From positions 6,572,001 to 6,636,000 of the forward strand of contig JAQOTA010000050.1 in NCBI GenBank assembly GCA_029532415.1: DNA of 64,000 bases, given 5' to 3'. Both the position numbers and the translations under genes were made by a program. The notes beneath the pieces are model-generated. The model was not told the origin of the DNA. It worked only from the letters and a program-made list of their open reading frames with translations, and did not search any database. Shown in pieces: positions 34,511-47,300 of this stretch (position 1 is its first letter; each line of letters starts with the position of its first letter). The DNA is from Marasmius tenuissimus (taxonomy: Eukaryota; Basidiomycota; Agaricomycetes; Agaricales; Marasmiaceae).

Positions 34511-36285
34511 TGAATGGACTGATTGTAATATGTGCCCATGTAACGGGTATGGGGCTCATTACACAGTGGGATTTTCGATGTCTACTCGTGCTTTGTGTGG
34601 TGATTGCACCTCCGTTGTCCAGTGGATTGTCATATACCTTGTTCACTCACAGGCTGTGACTAAAATCAGATAAAAACTGCTTATTCATACGAGCATTGCT
34701 GCATTTTGGCCTTAATTATTTACATGAAAAGGATCACCATCCGGTGAGACTGGCTTACAGTACTTGAGCCCCGGGTCTGGCTTCTGGTCAATGGTTCTTG
34801 CACATCCCTTTTGAGCCTGGACCTCCCTAGGGCTGATGCCTATCTTTCTCTTCAAAGTGACAAGGAACCTTTGACAGAACCATGGTTTTTGAATGCCATG
34901 CAGCATTGGCCCCCCTACAAGACCCCCTGTACCTTCGGCACCCATTTGTAGTTGCCCAGTATGGTGGTCAGTACTTGAAGCACAAAGAAGCATAACAGTG
35001 CAGATAAGTGAATGAACAATTGATGATAAGCTATATCAGGCAGGTCATGTGATGTGATTATCCTTTTATAGTTTTTCAGCCCCTTTCCTTACACTTGGAC
35101 CCTTGCGTCTTTCCAGCATAACATCTTCCCATCTGCTCTTTCACTTCCCTGGACCCAAGGTTTCATGGCCTACAAACCCTTGAACCCTGAATCAGAACAA
35201 CTGTATAACAGTGCAATAAATGTGGTGGCCAAGGGCACACATGGGATTGAATCCCTGACCAGGGGTAGGAGGGAGGGGGTTGGTGGGGGGTTGAAAAAAG
35301 ACTTTTGGAACACCCTACATCAGAGATTTTGAAGGCCTTGGGGAAGGTTTGATGAGTTTTCTGTGATCTGAAACACAATGATTGGGCTTGATTCACACTG
35401 TACAGTAAGGATAACACACCCTGTGAGTGGTATGGCTTAGTTTTGGTGGCTTGGCCTAGTGGCTGTGTTCCAGGGAGAAGCAGCAGTATGCCAGTAATGT
35501 AATAAGCCTCTTTTCTAAGTCAAGCTGGGACTGAAAGTGTGATTAAACCAAACACAGAAAGAGAGAATTTAATAGCCCGAACACAGCAATCCTGACCAGT
35601 TCAAAATATGCAACCTCCAACAACGCAATAGACACCTGAGATCTCCCAATCAAAGGTGGTTTCCCGGGTTAATTCCTCCCGGAAGTAACACAGTCAAGTT
35701 GAAAATAGACCCCTATTGTCTACGCAGGTTGATTCGCAATTGTAGAAGGTCCTACTGGGATCCTAAGACGACAAGAAACTCGGTTAGTACAAGACTTAGA
35801 ATGCGAAACACATGACTATGAGCTTGCTTGAGCTTGAGAGACTTGACTGTAGACGAGATTATATGATAAAACAAACTAAAGTACATCTGTGTTTACCTAC
35901 AGCTTATATACAGAAAATATAGTAATGCGGAACATATTTGGTATCGTAAAGTATTGTACGGTTCATGAAATAAAGGAGTTCCATGGAAATATCAAAAAGA
36001 CCATTGGTGGACCATTGTGGGCAAGAGGGATCAGTGTGGGCTATGGCTGAAAGGCAGATTAGTTATGCGGTTGAAGGTGATCCCAGTTGGGGATGAATCA
36101 GGTGGGAAATGGTACTCCCTTGGATCATAGGTGGGAGTACTCTTGATGTCATCTGCCGAAATGTGACATTGTGCGTCCTCAGTGCATGAGTTGGTAGCAT
36201 GAGATGAGGACAAACAAGGGGGAATCCAAAAGCTTGACACAAAAGATGGGAAATCGAGGCCAGGTTTCCTCAAAAATGGGCAAAA
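34511..36285. other. no gene recognised
   Basis: No open frame resembling a known family on either strand. Probably decayed repeat DNA, but no defined element could be delimited. Confidence 0.4.
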
Positions 36286-36286
36286 T

Positions 36287-37530
36287 ACTTGAGTTTTCTC
36301 CTTACCTCATAACTTACCTTATTATAGCGCACTGACAGCTGTACTTGAGAGAACCTTGAGCAACACAGTTGAGTCAAACTTGAGGGAGCAAGTGAGTCAA
36401 ACTTAAGGGAGTGAACGAGGTGGCTGAAGGTCGACATTGAGGGAGTAGATGAGGCAACTCAAATCATGCTCAAGGGTACCTCAACATCAGACTTGAGGGA
36501 GTAAACAAGCTGACTCAACTTCACTCAAGCTGTGCTCAACAATGCTTCAAGGTTTGTCTCAAGTCAGGTCAGGCGAACACACATGAAAGGGTAGAACAAA
36601 ATATATTATATATGTTATGAGAATACATAGGAACCAGCGAGTACACTGTGTAGTGAGGGCTGCCATTGTTCGATGTGAGCACTGTACAACATGCAGGGCT
36701 TATGAAGTCAAGTGCTGACCTTGGGTTGGGCCAGTTTCTGGCCAGGACAATATATTCATTGACTGTGGAGAGGTTGTAAGTAGCTGAACCAGACAGACAG
36801 AGAGGGAACACATACCAGTAGGTGACTCGGTGGTGAGTGCATATCCTGCATTGTTGTTTATTTCTTCCTTTCTATGCTACATTTCAGTGAGATACAGAGT
36901 GGAGGAGAGGGCTGGTTTATACATTATGGTGCTTCAAAATTATACATTGTGTTAGAGCTGTTGCTATATCAATAGGCATTCATTTAACTCAAACCATTCA
37001 TCATGTTCCATCCCACCTGTCCAAGTTTCAGAAACAAAAGAGAATCGAGACAAAAAAAAGACTCACAGCAACAAATGACTTCCGTCCTCATAAACCCTAA
37101 GCACTCCATCTTCAGGTGTATACAAAGCTCTGGGATGCCAAGTTGGAAGGGACTCTGAGGATAACAAAGACAATGCACCCACTTTGTGGCAATTCATTGC
37201 TCAAGTTTGTACTTTCCTTTACTCATGTTCATACTCTCAAGTCTCTTTATCATTCACTCAAGTCCACATTTTCCTTCACTCAAGTCCATTTTCCTCTTTG
37301 CTCAAGTCCATACTTGATGTTTGCTCAAGTCTGACTTCTTCTCTCAAGGCTATTTATTCCCTACTCAATTTTTGCTCAAGTTCCCTACCTACATTAGTAC
37401 AGAGTGAATCTCAAGTTTTCTGCTCAAGTCATTCTCAAGATTTCCTCAAGTCATTCCTTCAGATATTTGTCAAGTTAATACTCAATTTGATTCTCAAGTT
37501 GAATCTGATTTTGAGATCTACTACTTGAGC
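36287..37530. repeat. CTCAAG/CTTGAG motif arrays in opposite orientation
   Basis: At about 36340-36590 the word ACTTGAGGGAG and variants recur (about ten CTTGAG/CTCAAG hits). At about 37200-37510 the inverse word, ACTCAAGTCC, recurs more densely. About 600 bp of other sequence lies between. Arrays of short motifs in inverted arrangement near both ends are typical of transposase-binding subterminal repeats in DNA transposons. Exact termini and a target duplication were not identified. Confidence 0.5.
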
Positions 37531-37645
37531 AGCATACTTGAGGGTGAAAACTTAAGGTAGAGGGCCTAAGGAGTCTCAAGGGTTTTTGCCCCAATTTTGA
37601 AGGGAAGGTGGCCATGGAGTTAAAAGATGAAGTTTCTGGACGTAT

Positions 37646-37758
37646 AGCCCACCACAAGGGCCCAGAAACTCTGAGCAGTCTTCAGATTGTCCACACAGAT
37701 TACTGTGCTCTTATTATAAGAGCCTGACGCTCTACTCAATTGAACTAAGTTGGCGGAT
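37646..37758 (-). pseudogene. tRNA-Lys(CTT) pseudogene with intron
   Basis: On the minus strand it follows the tRNA-Lys gene at 1085: D arm TTAGTTCAATTGAGTAGAGC, anticodon arm CGTCAGGCTCTTA, a longer intron-like insert, then AATCTGAAGACTGC and a 3' acceptor strand GGTGGGCT. The D-arm side carries extra bases. The T arm no longer forms a clean stem and the 5' acceptor strand (ATCCGCC) has a mismatch. It is therefore judged non-functional. Confidence 0.65.
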
Positions 37759-38119
37759 ACTTGGAAGGTATGGAGCATGAGAATAACAAACAGTTGATTT
37801 CAATTAAAAGTTCTCGGATCTCAGAGCTGAAAACAATGCCAGGTACTGCTTCACTTTTAACCACCACCATCTTGGCGACTTACAACTCCGACTGTTCCTC
37901 TTATCCACGACCATGGATACTCAATGTTCGACGTTTTTGGTCAGCTTCTGGGATGCGGCTTTGGTCACAACAACCCCCTCCACAATGGTTTATTCAATTT
38001 ATTCCACTTTTCTGAAGAGGACGTAAACGTCATCAGGCTTGGGGAGGCGAGCATTGTATGCAGCCAGAGGTATGTATCTAGTCCTCCCTCTATCAGTTCT
38101 CTGGATCGCAATCAAGCTA

Positions 38120-41100
38120 GATGATGTAGCATAACCAGGAACTCCAAACATTGAAGGATGGATCTATGGTCGCTGACGAGTGTGCCCTGAGTGTGTCCCA
38201 ATCACCATTTTTTCCCGATGTTTCTGACTTACCTCAATTCTGGCCCTAGCTTGCCAGTTGTAGGTCCATTCTTGACTTCAGATGGAGGCTGTTTCACTTT
38301 GAAACTGCTCTCCCAACTTTCACCAAGTCAACCACCAGCACCCCCACAGGCCAACCGCCATGAAGAACCAGGACAATCTACAGATGCTCATTCACTCTCT
38401 CCTTTCCCAAAAGATCAGGTAATCAGTCAGGGTCAGGGATTATATGGCTCAAGCTAACTGTTCTCTTGGCTAGCTATCATCATTTGTCTTCAGATACCTA
38501 TTATTATGAATCCGCCCATTGTTTTCCCTTCCCTTGGTCCCCGGGTACTTTTTCCTCATGTTTTTCTCTTTATTTCCCATGGTTACATGTTCTCACCATC
38601 GCATTCTGGCCTCCATATCATTACCTGGTACTACCTGGTGTTCCACATTGTTTCCAGATATTTTCCCAGCATACCATATGGTTTCCATCATGACAATTTT
38701 TCCACATGTATCCCTTGATTTTTATGACTTGTTCTTTCAGTTTTCCTCTTTTATCTTTGTTCCCACGATATCTCTACAGCTTGGCTCTGTCATATATAAT
38801 CATGGACACTTCTAGATAGTTCCCTGGTCTGACAACTTTGTCTTATAGTGCCTGTACTGTACTATCTTACACTTGCTCTACCCAATTCTATCCTTCCTCC
38901 TTCACACTCTTGACCCTGTTGGTGGCCTGAGGGGTTTTCCTAGTCACTGGCCTCATTCTTAACACCCATCCTCCATCTCGATGGACGGAAAGGCATTGTT
39001 TGGTGTGTGGGATTAGTGGCGAGTTTTGGTCGGAACTAAGGCGAGGATATGTGGTTCCTTTGGGCACAAAAAGTAAGTTTCCACTTTGGCTTCAGCCTGT
39101 GCCAGTCTTTGTATTCAGTTACTTGATCACCTTTCCCTCATTTCTTCCGATACTTTGTGGCCCTCACTCCAGTTTTCCCACATACATTGTCATTATTCAA
39201 CACACACTTTCTAACTTATAGCATCTCCAAATTCTAGCCCAGAGCAAATGAAGACCACACTGCGGATCGCTCTTCAAGAGATAAGTTTCAAATAATTAAA
39301 TAATAACATTACCAAGTGATCAGTCCTATTTAAATGCCTTCCTCTGAGTCCATGTCACTGATCCTCCACTGCGGGCTTGAAATGCCAGCTCAACTGACAC
39401 CTTGAGGGGTGCTCAGTTGTTGCAGGCTGTCATTACAATTGTCCTGTATTTTATTGGGCCGATTAATAGGGCGAAGGAAAAGAAAGGAAGGTCGTTGCCA
39501 TCTGATTTGAAGTCCAAACAAGGGCCAGGCCCGGGTCTCGCGCCGCGCACATGGGCAACACCCACAAACACCTCTTTCTCATTCCATGAGGATGAGCTCC
39601 TTTTGAACCCAAACAACCATCGTCATCCCTGCCCTCGAGCTTGTGACCGGATTTCCCAGTCTGTATACGCTCGAAGGTCGTCAAAATTCTTGCAATTAGG
39701 CCATCTGCAGAACCGACCTCGACTTGGGCTTAGCTTCATCCTCCCTGATTGGAGCTTGTGGTCCAGGCGGGGCCACAGGCGAGTCAAACTTGTGAGGGGT
39801 AAATTTGGCTTGTCGGTGACAGTGAGTCCAAGGTGAGTCCTGAAGAAACTTGGACTGGAAACTGGGGCTTGAAGTTTGAACTACTCAGCCTATTATCCGA
39901 GTATGCACACTGTACATCCATTCCGACTGTCTTTTTTACCCCCCGCCAATCCAAAGTCCCCTATTCAAACAAACCGCGGCTCAAACTGGTTCTTATCCAA
40001 ATCTCTTGTCTCAAAAATCCTGCTCAAGACTCAAATCCCGATTAAACGCCCGTTCGAATCATTTGATTCAATTTAAGTGCCTCGTTCGAACTGCTCGTCC
40101 CATATCTTCCATTTACCTGCACTGATCCAAAAGCCCTGTAGTAGTATGTAGTACTCAATGATGCGACTGTGCTGCCTTGAGGTTGGCGGGATTGCTGACC
40201 CAGCAAGCATTGCGAAGCGGCCTCCTGTGATTTAAATCAGAGTGATCACTCAGGAGTGTTGTTATTTAATTATTTTATATTAGTTTCCTGCTTCTCCACT
40301 GACGTCGTCCCAACCGACCTAGGTCATCATAGACCCTTCTCAACTCCACCGTCCTTTCCCGATTTCAAATCAGCATTCTACGTCGCATCCTGCTCGTTTC
40401 AGAACAAATTCCCTCGATGCAGAAAGGCCTGAAGCCATCTCCCTTGATCTACACGTCTTTCCCGTTAATGAATTGCGTTATAGAAATGGAGGTGATGGGG
40501 ATGAGAGCATATCTCAGCCTGTTATGCACCCTCTGTTTCGGTTCCCCCCTTGTTGTCTAATCCCTTCGATTCGGGATATTCATCCGTCCTCTTATCTCTC
40601 CTTTATTCTTCCCCAAGCCGCTTGAATTCTCAATCCCAAATTAGCCTTCTACGCCACATCCCTGTCGGTTCTGAAACAAATCCCTTCCTCCATTTGGTCT
40701 CGGCAATGCCACAATATGGTAACCTGCAATCTTCATGGTCGTACAATCATTTATTAAGGGAGATAATGGACGTAGGATGGATGGGTCTACATCTTGATCT
40801 GTCATCAATTTTCCAATTTCGCTTCCGCGCTATGTCTAGTCTCTGCAATTCATGTAGCTGTTTAATCTCCTCTCTCGTTGCTTATTGGGTCCCGATTCTC
40901 TATGCATACCGCTGTTGTTTGTGATTTGATGCTTTGTTCTGGTAATTTTGCCTCCTAACAACGCTCGGGAGGCTTGGGTAGTACATTGATAGAACGACGC
41001 AACGTTGGTTTTTTGGGCAACCTTCCTCCGCCACTAAGCCTTCGTGCTACGTCTTGACAATTCGATGACTGTCCTACATTCTCATTTCCGGGCGAGATCG

Positions 41101-41280
41101 GGCTTTCAACCACGGACTTGTTAGTATGCAGCCCAATTCGGAGTTTGTCAAGAGCCCGACGATCTCAAACAACCGTCTCAGTGGATGAGGGTTTCTCGTT
41201 GTCTAAACAGAACCTATTGCCGTAGTATAGCTTCGTACGCTAACGCGGCACCAGGATTTTGTTTAGAACCCGATGATCGA
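38120..41280. repeat. diverged duplicated block, copy 2 (pairs with 24.4-26.3 kb)
   Basis: Collinear with 24440-26280 but interrupted by about 0.5 kb of extra sequence (about 38490-38960) and by the inverted-repeat element at about 39285-40275. No intact frame. Many differences from copy 1 are C/T or G/A exchanges by eye, but I have not counted them. Confidence 0.65.
39285..40275. mobile_element. about 1-kb element with AT-rich inverted ends
   Basis: Left end AATAATTAAATAATAACA (about 39291-39308) and right end TGTTGTTATTTAATTATT (40258-40275) are near-inverted copies. A second inverted pair lies just inside, around AGTGATCAGTCCTATTTAAAT and ATTTAAATCAGAGTGATCACT. The paralogous block at 25330 lacks the whole segment, which shows an insertion. 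Open frames inside (for example 39402-39836 +) are not recognised. Exact ends and target duplication are uncertain. Confidence 0.55.
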
Positions 41281-41682
41281 TCCTTGAATGACTTGTCTAC
41301 CTGCCATCATTCATATGGATCAGGTGCGTATACACTCCTAAGTCACTTCAAGGTAAATTAGGTAGTTTGCGTGACACGGTTGGCGTGCGAAAAGCATTGC
41401 GTCATATGAACGGTTCGATATTTTTCGGGATTTTGCGTTGCGTGAGGCCACTACCACCTGAAAATTTTATGTGCCTCTCCCTAGAAAACTGAGCTGAACA
41501 AGCAGTGTATGGCTTAGATAGGCACGAGTGCCCTTCTTAACATTGAAAATTCATCCCTTTTTCTTGCTGGCTTCACCATCAATGCTTGCTCAACACATGT
41601 TCGGCACGAACGATACCAGCTGATGCCATCACAGCAGCTGGCCAATAATTACTTGCCAGTCTACAGCCCCTCCTGGCTGGTT

Positions 41683-42200
41683 TGTTGAACATGATGGATA
41701 TCATGTGATACACTGTTGACGTGTTGTTTACGCGTCACACTATTTATAGAGCTATGTCTCTAGAACACTTGCGTCCTCATGCAAGTACTACGTCTCCGTC
41801 TACGTATTTTACTACGAATATCTAGTTTCATCATATATGACACTATAGACAGTCGCTATCCAATAGCACAAGTAGAGCCTCCAATACATGAGGCAAACAC
41901 GACTATGCTCACCAAGCATACTACCATTCATGGTAGAAGTACTTACACAGTACTAATGTCTTTTACGCCTTTAGGGCCGAATACCTACTTCTAGTAGTAG
42001 TTTCAGTTAGTGTAATACTCATTACATGTACCAGAAACTTATGTATAAAAGACTGGACGAAAGGCCTTAAGCCTTAGGACAATCTACTCGATTATCACCT
42101 CTTCACAAGCATCTCAAGACTACAAGAACACTCTGTGTATTACCCATGTGAGGTTTACTTCGTTATACCCACTGTGCACTTTAACTATGCTGGCTCATCA
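41683..42200 (+). repeat. Copia 5' LTR (518 bp)
   Basis: Begins TGTTGAACATG and ends GGCTCATCA, the usual TG...CA termini. Same length as the 3' LTR and no difference seen by eye. It includes a TATA-like TGTATAAAAG at about 42033. Confidence 0.95.
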
Positions 42201-42212
42201 GGTTATGGGCCC
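42201..42212 (+). other. Copia primer-binding site (half-tRNA iMet type)
   Basis: GGTTATGGGCCC starts directly after the 5' LTR. It is complementary to the anticodon arm of eukaryotic initiator tRNA-Met (GGGCCCATAACC), not to its 3' end. Drosophila copia and yeast Ty5 prime from such an internally cleaved tRNA half (established knowledge). Confidence 0.75.
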
Positions 42213-43083
42213 CGCAAGCGGTGGTCAGGTCGATGTTATGATCGGAGTAGCCTAGCTCCCGTGTGTCGCCACCATCCTAGCGGACGACCTGTAACCTACA
42301 TGGGTTATGGAAGTCTCTAGCGATGTCGGGCTTGTCATCGTCTGGTGTCAAGGTCAAGGGTTGTTAGTTCCCTTTACACCTATCCACTATGTCCCTGTAC
42401 TGTTGCATGTTGCACGAACGCATGTACATACTGTCTTGGCTTCATCTTCTTCGGCATAGACCTATCCACGTAAGCGGCTCTGTCTCCCTGCTGATAACCC
42501 GGATTGGGCTTTGATCTTATATTATCACTGCCTAATGCCGATGAAAACCAATGGTTGGCGATGATCCTCACCATGAGGCATCGTTTAGGGGTCTATGGGG
42601 TTGTGCTTATAAACCAACTCGCCATGATTCCTGACGGTCGAAAGACCGGGCATGAAATACATGCTGGGAGATTTGATCTCCTTACAACTAGGTTTTGATA
42701 CTATACAATTTCACGGTATCACATGGCCATTTTAGTATGTACAGGGACTCCCCTCCCGATGACCCCTCTCTTCCACGTTATTGTTAAACTCTAACTCACC
42801 TATGATTGCTTTCTGGTCACCGACATGCCTAAGGCAGAGGGTGCATGAACTCAATCCATATGGATGACTAGGTTTAATAATAACTTTCTATGGGTCATTC
42901 GGACAGTATGAGCTGATCACTCATACTTTTGCTAGTCTGGGGTTGAGACCAGATAGCATGATGGGACACCAGACACCGATACACACTGGGAACGTTGTAA
43001 GACCCTAGCAATTGGGCAGGGCTCTTGGCTCCACCCTTCTATATTTGAAGAGTATGCTCACGGGACTTTTGGCAGACCTCAAT

Positions 43084-44394
43084 ATGTCTCAATCAGGATC
43101 TAGGTCTGCTTCTAATTCCCCAAGTGGTAATCCCCCAACGACGTTTGTTCGAAATACGCCGGGATACACTTTAGGAACAGAAGTAGAAAATTCTGTAGAA
43201 GTTTTTAACTACAATACGGAACCATTGTACTCTCAGGTTGCGGACAGCAACTTTCCTGCTGGGTCAGGAGGAATTAGTATCATTCCAGTTTTGCTAGATG
43301 ATGGTTCGAATTTCGAAGATTGGTACCGATTACTTGAAGGTTACCTCTTTACCCAAGGCATACCTCAAGCCTTGGATGAAGAAATGCCTGAAACATCCTC
43401 TCCTGCTACTTCAGGAGAAGCCACCGCTCTAATTGAGTGGACTTCTAGGCGTAACAAAGTAATTGGTATTATCAAAATGCGAACTCGTCGTGCCCACGAC
43501 GCGCATGTTGATAAAACTTCGGTAATCTCAACCTTATCTAAACTCAAATCTACGTTTGGAGTTCAATCCTCTTCAAAGATGATGAATCTGTATACGGACT
43601 TGCATAACGTCCAACTTCCTGAACACCTTAATCCAGTCCCTGGAATCAGTTACATGCTGACTGTTCGAGACCAACTTAAGGATCATGGAGTAGATATTGC
43701 GGACGACTTGCTGTGCCTTATGATCACAGCCAAGCTTAATGAAAAGCGCTGGCAGCTTTTCAAGCAGCAAGTATCCCGTATGAAGAAGGAAGAACTTAAA
43801 CCTACCGATTTGATTGCTGCAATAACGAATGAATGGAATAGAAGGAATGGAATTCATTCTGGTCCTGCTGCCTACACCGCCCATAACGCCAAAATTTCTG
43901 GTGTTAATAGATTTAACTCTCCTCCCAAATGGTCTGATCAGTCTTGTTCTGGTACTTCTGCGAATCAAAAGAAGAACAATAATAAAAACAACAACCAGAA
44001 CCAGAATAATCAGAACCAAGGTGGATCTTCTTCCAAGAAAGGGAAGAAGAAAGGAGGAAAGGGCAAAGGAAAAGGCAAAGGAAAGAAGAAGGATACTCAA
44101 AAAGGGGGGCAACAATCGCACACTGCGGTATTTGAACCTTCTGAGAAACCTTCTGAATACCAGAAACGAATTAATGCAGTAAACGAGCAAATCAGCTCAG
44201 TTTTTGAACGCGAAATGGCTGGGCCAGTAAACGTTCATATGTCCTACCACTACCCCACTGGTAGCACATCTGCACCAAACCCATTCCAAAACACGTATGA
44301 TCTTCAACAAGCACGTCTAGAAGAGAGAATTGCTGCTGATAGAGAAGGTCGTCCTGTACGACACATCTCTGTTCAAGAATGGAACAATAGATGA
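43084..44394 (+). CDS. Copia Gag (capsid) portion
   Basis: The structural protein that packages element RNA. The reading starts most plausibly at ATG 43084 (MSQSGSRSASNSP) or at an in-frame ATG at 43054. The middle contains the Copia Gag-like segment DGSNFEDWYRLLEGYLFTQG and a helical region up to about residue 270. The C-terminal part is Asn/Gln-rich and then very basic (KKGGKGKGKGKGKKK), with no CCHC zinc knuckle, so RNA binding probably relies on the basic tract. It ends at TGA 44392-44394, but the same frame continues beyond. The TGA could be a former CGA or the boundary between Gag and Pol. Confidence 0.8.
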   Translation: MSQSGSRSASNSPSGNPPTTFVRNTPGYTLGTEVENSVEVFNYNTEPLYSQVADSNFPAGSGGISIIPVLLDDGSNFEDWYRLLEGYLFTQGIPQALDEEMPETSSPATSGEATALIEWTSRRNKVIGIIKMRTRRAHDAHVDKTSVISTLSKLKSTFGVQSSSKMMNLYTDLHNVQLPEHLNPVPGISYMLTVRDQLKDHGVDIADDLLCLMITAKLNEKRWQLFKQQVSRMKKEELKPTDLIAAITNEWNRRNGIHSGPAAYTAHNAKISGVNRFNSPPKWSDQSCSGTSANQKKNNNKNNNQNQNNQNQGGSSSKKGKKKGGKGKGKGKGKKKDTQKGGQQSHTAVFEPSEKPSEYQKRINAVNEQISSVFEREMAGPVNVHMSYHYPTGSTSAPNPFQNTYDLQQARLEERIAADREGRPVRHISVQEWNNR

Positions 44395-47300
44395 ACTGTC
44401 CAACTAGATGAACAGGTTTGACAAGTAGAGGAAGCTATCGCTTCAGCTACTACTTCCAATTCAAACATAGACAGCGATGGAGACGAGATACCATCTTTGG
44501 TGTACATCTCTGATACCCCGACAGAACCTGATAGTGACTCTTCATCTGATGATTCATCGAATGATAGTCATACATGTTCTGCATACTCTTATGGCGCGCA
44601 TAGTAATGAAGAAATTATCTTCACAATGCCACGACAAGAGGCGACACCTAATCATACTTCGCCTGCGGACGAAGTTGACCAAGGTGAGAATCTCGAAGTA
44701 GCATCACCCACACAAGAAGACATACGTGTAACTGTTTCTACACCTCCTGATGATTATGGACCATGGGCAGATTCTATGTTTCCTAGGAACCACGCCGATC
44801 TCGTTCATTTGTTCAGACCAGAAAACTATTCTCAAGATGGAGATGACATCACAAAGCCACCTCTCATCAATAGAAAAGTTGAATGGCGATTCTTACAAGA
44901 ATACAAAGAACAATATGACAACATGATGCGATGAGTTAACCTTAGGAATAATAGACCACATATAATAAATGGGATTAAACTCCCAATTCCTGTCGTCGAA
45001 GAATTCCGAGACTTTGGAGATCAGACGACTAACGACATAGCACTGAAGGAATCCATGATCAGAATGTGTTATAAATTAATACGCAATTCACCAGACAATA
45101 ATCTTTGGATCTGGGTTCTGATCAGGACCAAATATTATGTCGTTATGTATGCTATCAGAAGAGATGCAGTGCATAATATGACACCTCGTCAAGCTCTTCA
45201 TGAATTGCGCATACAACAAAGGATATTACATGTGGAAACAGTAGAAGACACCAAGTTCACGCTTCATTACGAATACCAAACCTGGAACCTTCAACACCTA
45301 TCGACGGTTATAGCTGAAATCAATAACAAAAATTGGATCAGCACCGTTGAAGATTTTGTTCAACGAGTGAAAAATCCTCGTTCAACTTCGGTGGATGAAG
45401 CCTTCCGAGTCAACAAGAAGAATTTCACACTTCCTATACAAGTGATGAATCCTATCTTCTGGCATTCGTTAGTCAAGCTTGGTCTTGAAGGGAAATGGTT
45501 ATTCGGAACGACAGACATAAGAGCGAGTCAATTTAGAACATCTCAATGGAGACAACCAGGGTTTAATAGGCGCTGGGTTCGCTTTATCCCTCATCTTAGT
45601 CTTTCAGATGTTCATAACTGGCATACGCACTTGTACAAATGGATGAACAACATTAGAATGTCTGTTCCCATGACTCAGGCTGATATTCCTCGAAGAGAAC
45701 TCGAGGGTGGTCGCTTCGATGAACGACCAAGAACATACCCTGAGGATTTCATGGAATTAGCCAAGTCACTTAATCGTTCCAAATCTCCAATCCCTACTGC
45801 CCATGAATACATAAATCGCCCCGCAACTACACCACCTCGAGTACGACAATGGCAGGACCAAATCGTCCACACTCCTCCAAGCTCTCCTGAATCTTTTTAT
45901 GGCGTACAATCCTTAGAAGAGGATTACATTGAAGTACCTTCTCGCCCAACTACTGTTCCACCGGATCAACCGGAAAGACTTAGTCCGGTAGATGAACAAC
46001 CTGAGGTTGACCCCTGGGTTACATCTCCAAGTGATCCCCGAAACTCTCAATTCGAGAATTACGGACCTGCAGTAATTGGACTAAGGACCAATGGAATGCC
46101 CTTACACGTTGCCAATGGCACGAGTATTGGCAATATCACTATGGTTGTTAATGACAATCAGCCATATCAAGCCACAAGATTCGTTCAATGGCAGAACTAT
46201 AAACACCAATTGGAAGCTTGGATAGAAGTTGAAGACGCCGCTAATAAACGTTATCAAGAAGAACTCAGAACAAGACGAGAACATCTTGTTCGCCAAACAT
46301 TCCAAAGTCAGAATCAAGAACCGCTTCAATGGCATGAACGGTACTTTGATGATGGTGACTATGGAGATGGCCTTGAAGGAGTTGATAACGATTGGGCTGA
46401 AAGCAACGATCGTGGAGACTGGCAAGTTTTTCAAAGTTCTAATAGTCAAACTTTCACTAAATCCTCGATGCAGAACTATCATATCCTAAGGAACTCAGTA
46501 CCAAGGAAATGTAGTATTTCTTCTGTATATGCAACGACGAAATATAAGTCGTTTTCTGCTGCATTTTCGAGTGATTGTGAAGTGAGAAATACGCAAAATG
46601 CCTGGCTACTTGATAGTGGGGCATCAGCGCATATGACTCCGTATAAAACAGATTTCTCAGACTATCAGACTTTAGAAATGCCAATAGGTCTTACTACATC
46701 AGCGGGTGATAAAGCAAATGTGCAAATAGTAGGCTATGGTACTGTCCTCATCCGACACACCAATAGCGCAGGAGTGACGCAAGTCACAAAGTTATACCCA
46801 GTGATGTATAATCCCGACAGCCCACATCGTTTAATCTCTAGTGGGAAGTTCCGGAGTATAGGTTACTATACTTTACTGGACTCTCCAGAGACTTCGATCC
46901 GGAGCAAGAAAGATGATTCTCTTTTAATGAGCTTTTACCCAAGCCATAAAGATGATCCTTTACGATGGATGAACGCGAAGGTTCTTGTGGGAGAAACTTC
47001 CTTCACATCTGTTGTATCTTTCAATACTTCTGAATTATGGCACAGACGTATGGGACACTGTGATCCCAGAGTCTTAGGAAAATTAATGGATAATGTTAAA
47101 GGGCTTCCAACGAAGTTGGTTACTTTGAAGGAAGAAACGAAACCATGTCGAGGCTGCGCCAAAGGCAAAATGGTTGCCAAATCGTACCCTTTATCCTCTA
47201 AACGAGCTAAGGAGCCTCTTGAGCTTGTGCACGGTGATTTGATAGAATATCCAACTCGCTCTTACTATCATAACGAATATGTTTTAACCTTATTCGATGA

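Noticed and set aside
35500..35960. Solo LTR
   Set aside because: No TG...CA boundaries with a target duplication and no second copy seen.
39402..39836. 144-codon open frame inside the AT-ended element as its transposase
   Set aside because: No DDE, zinc-finger or other transposase motif; composition looks non-coding.
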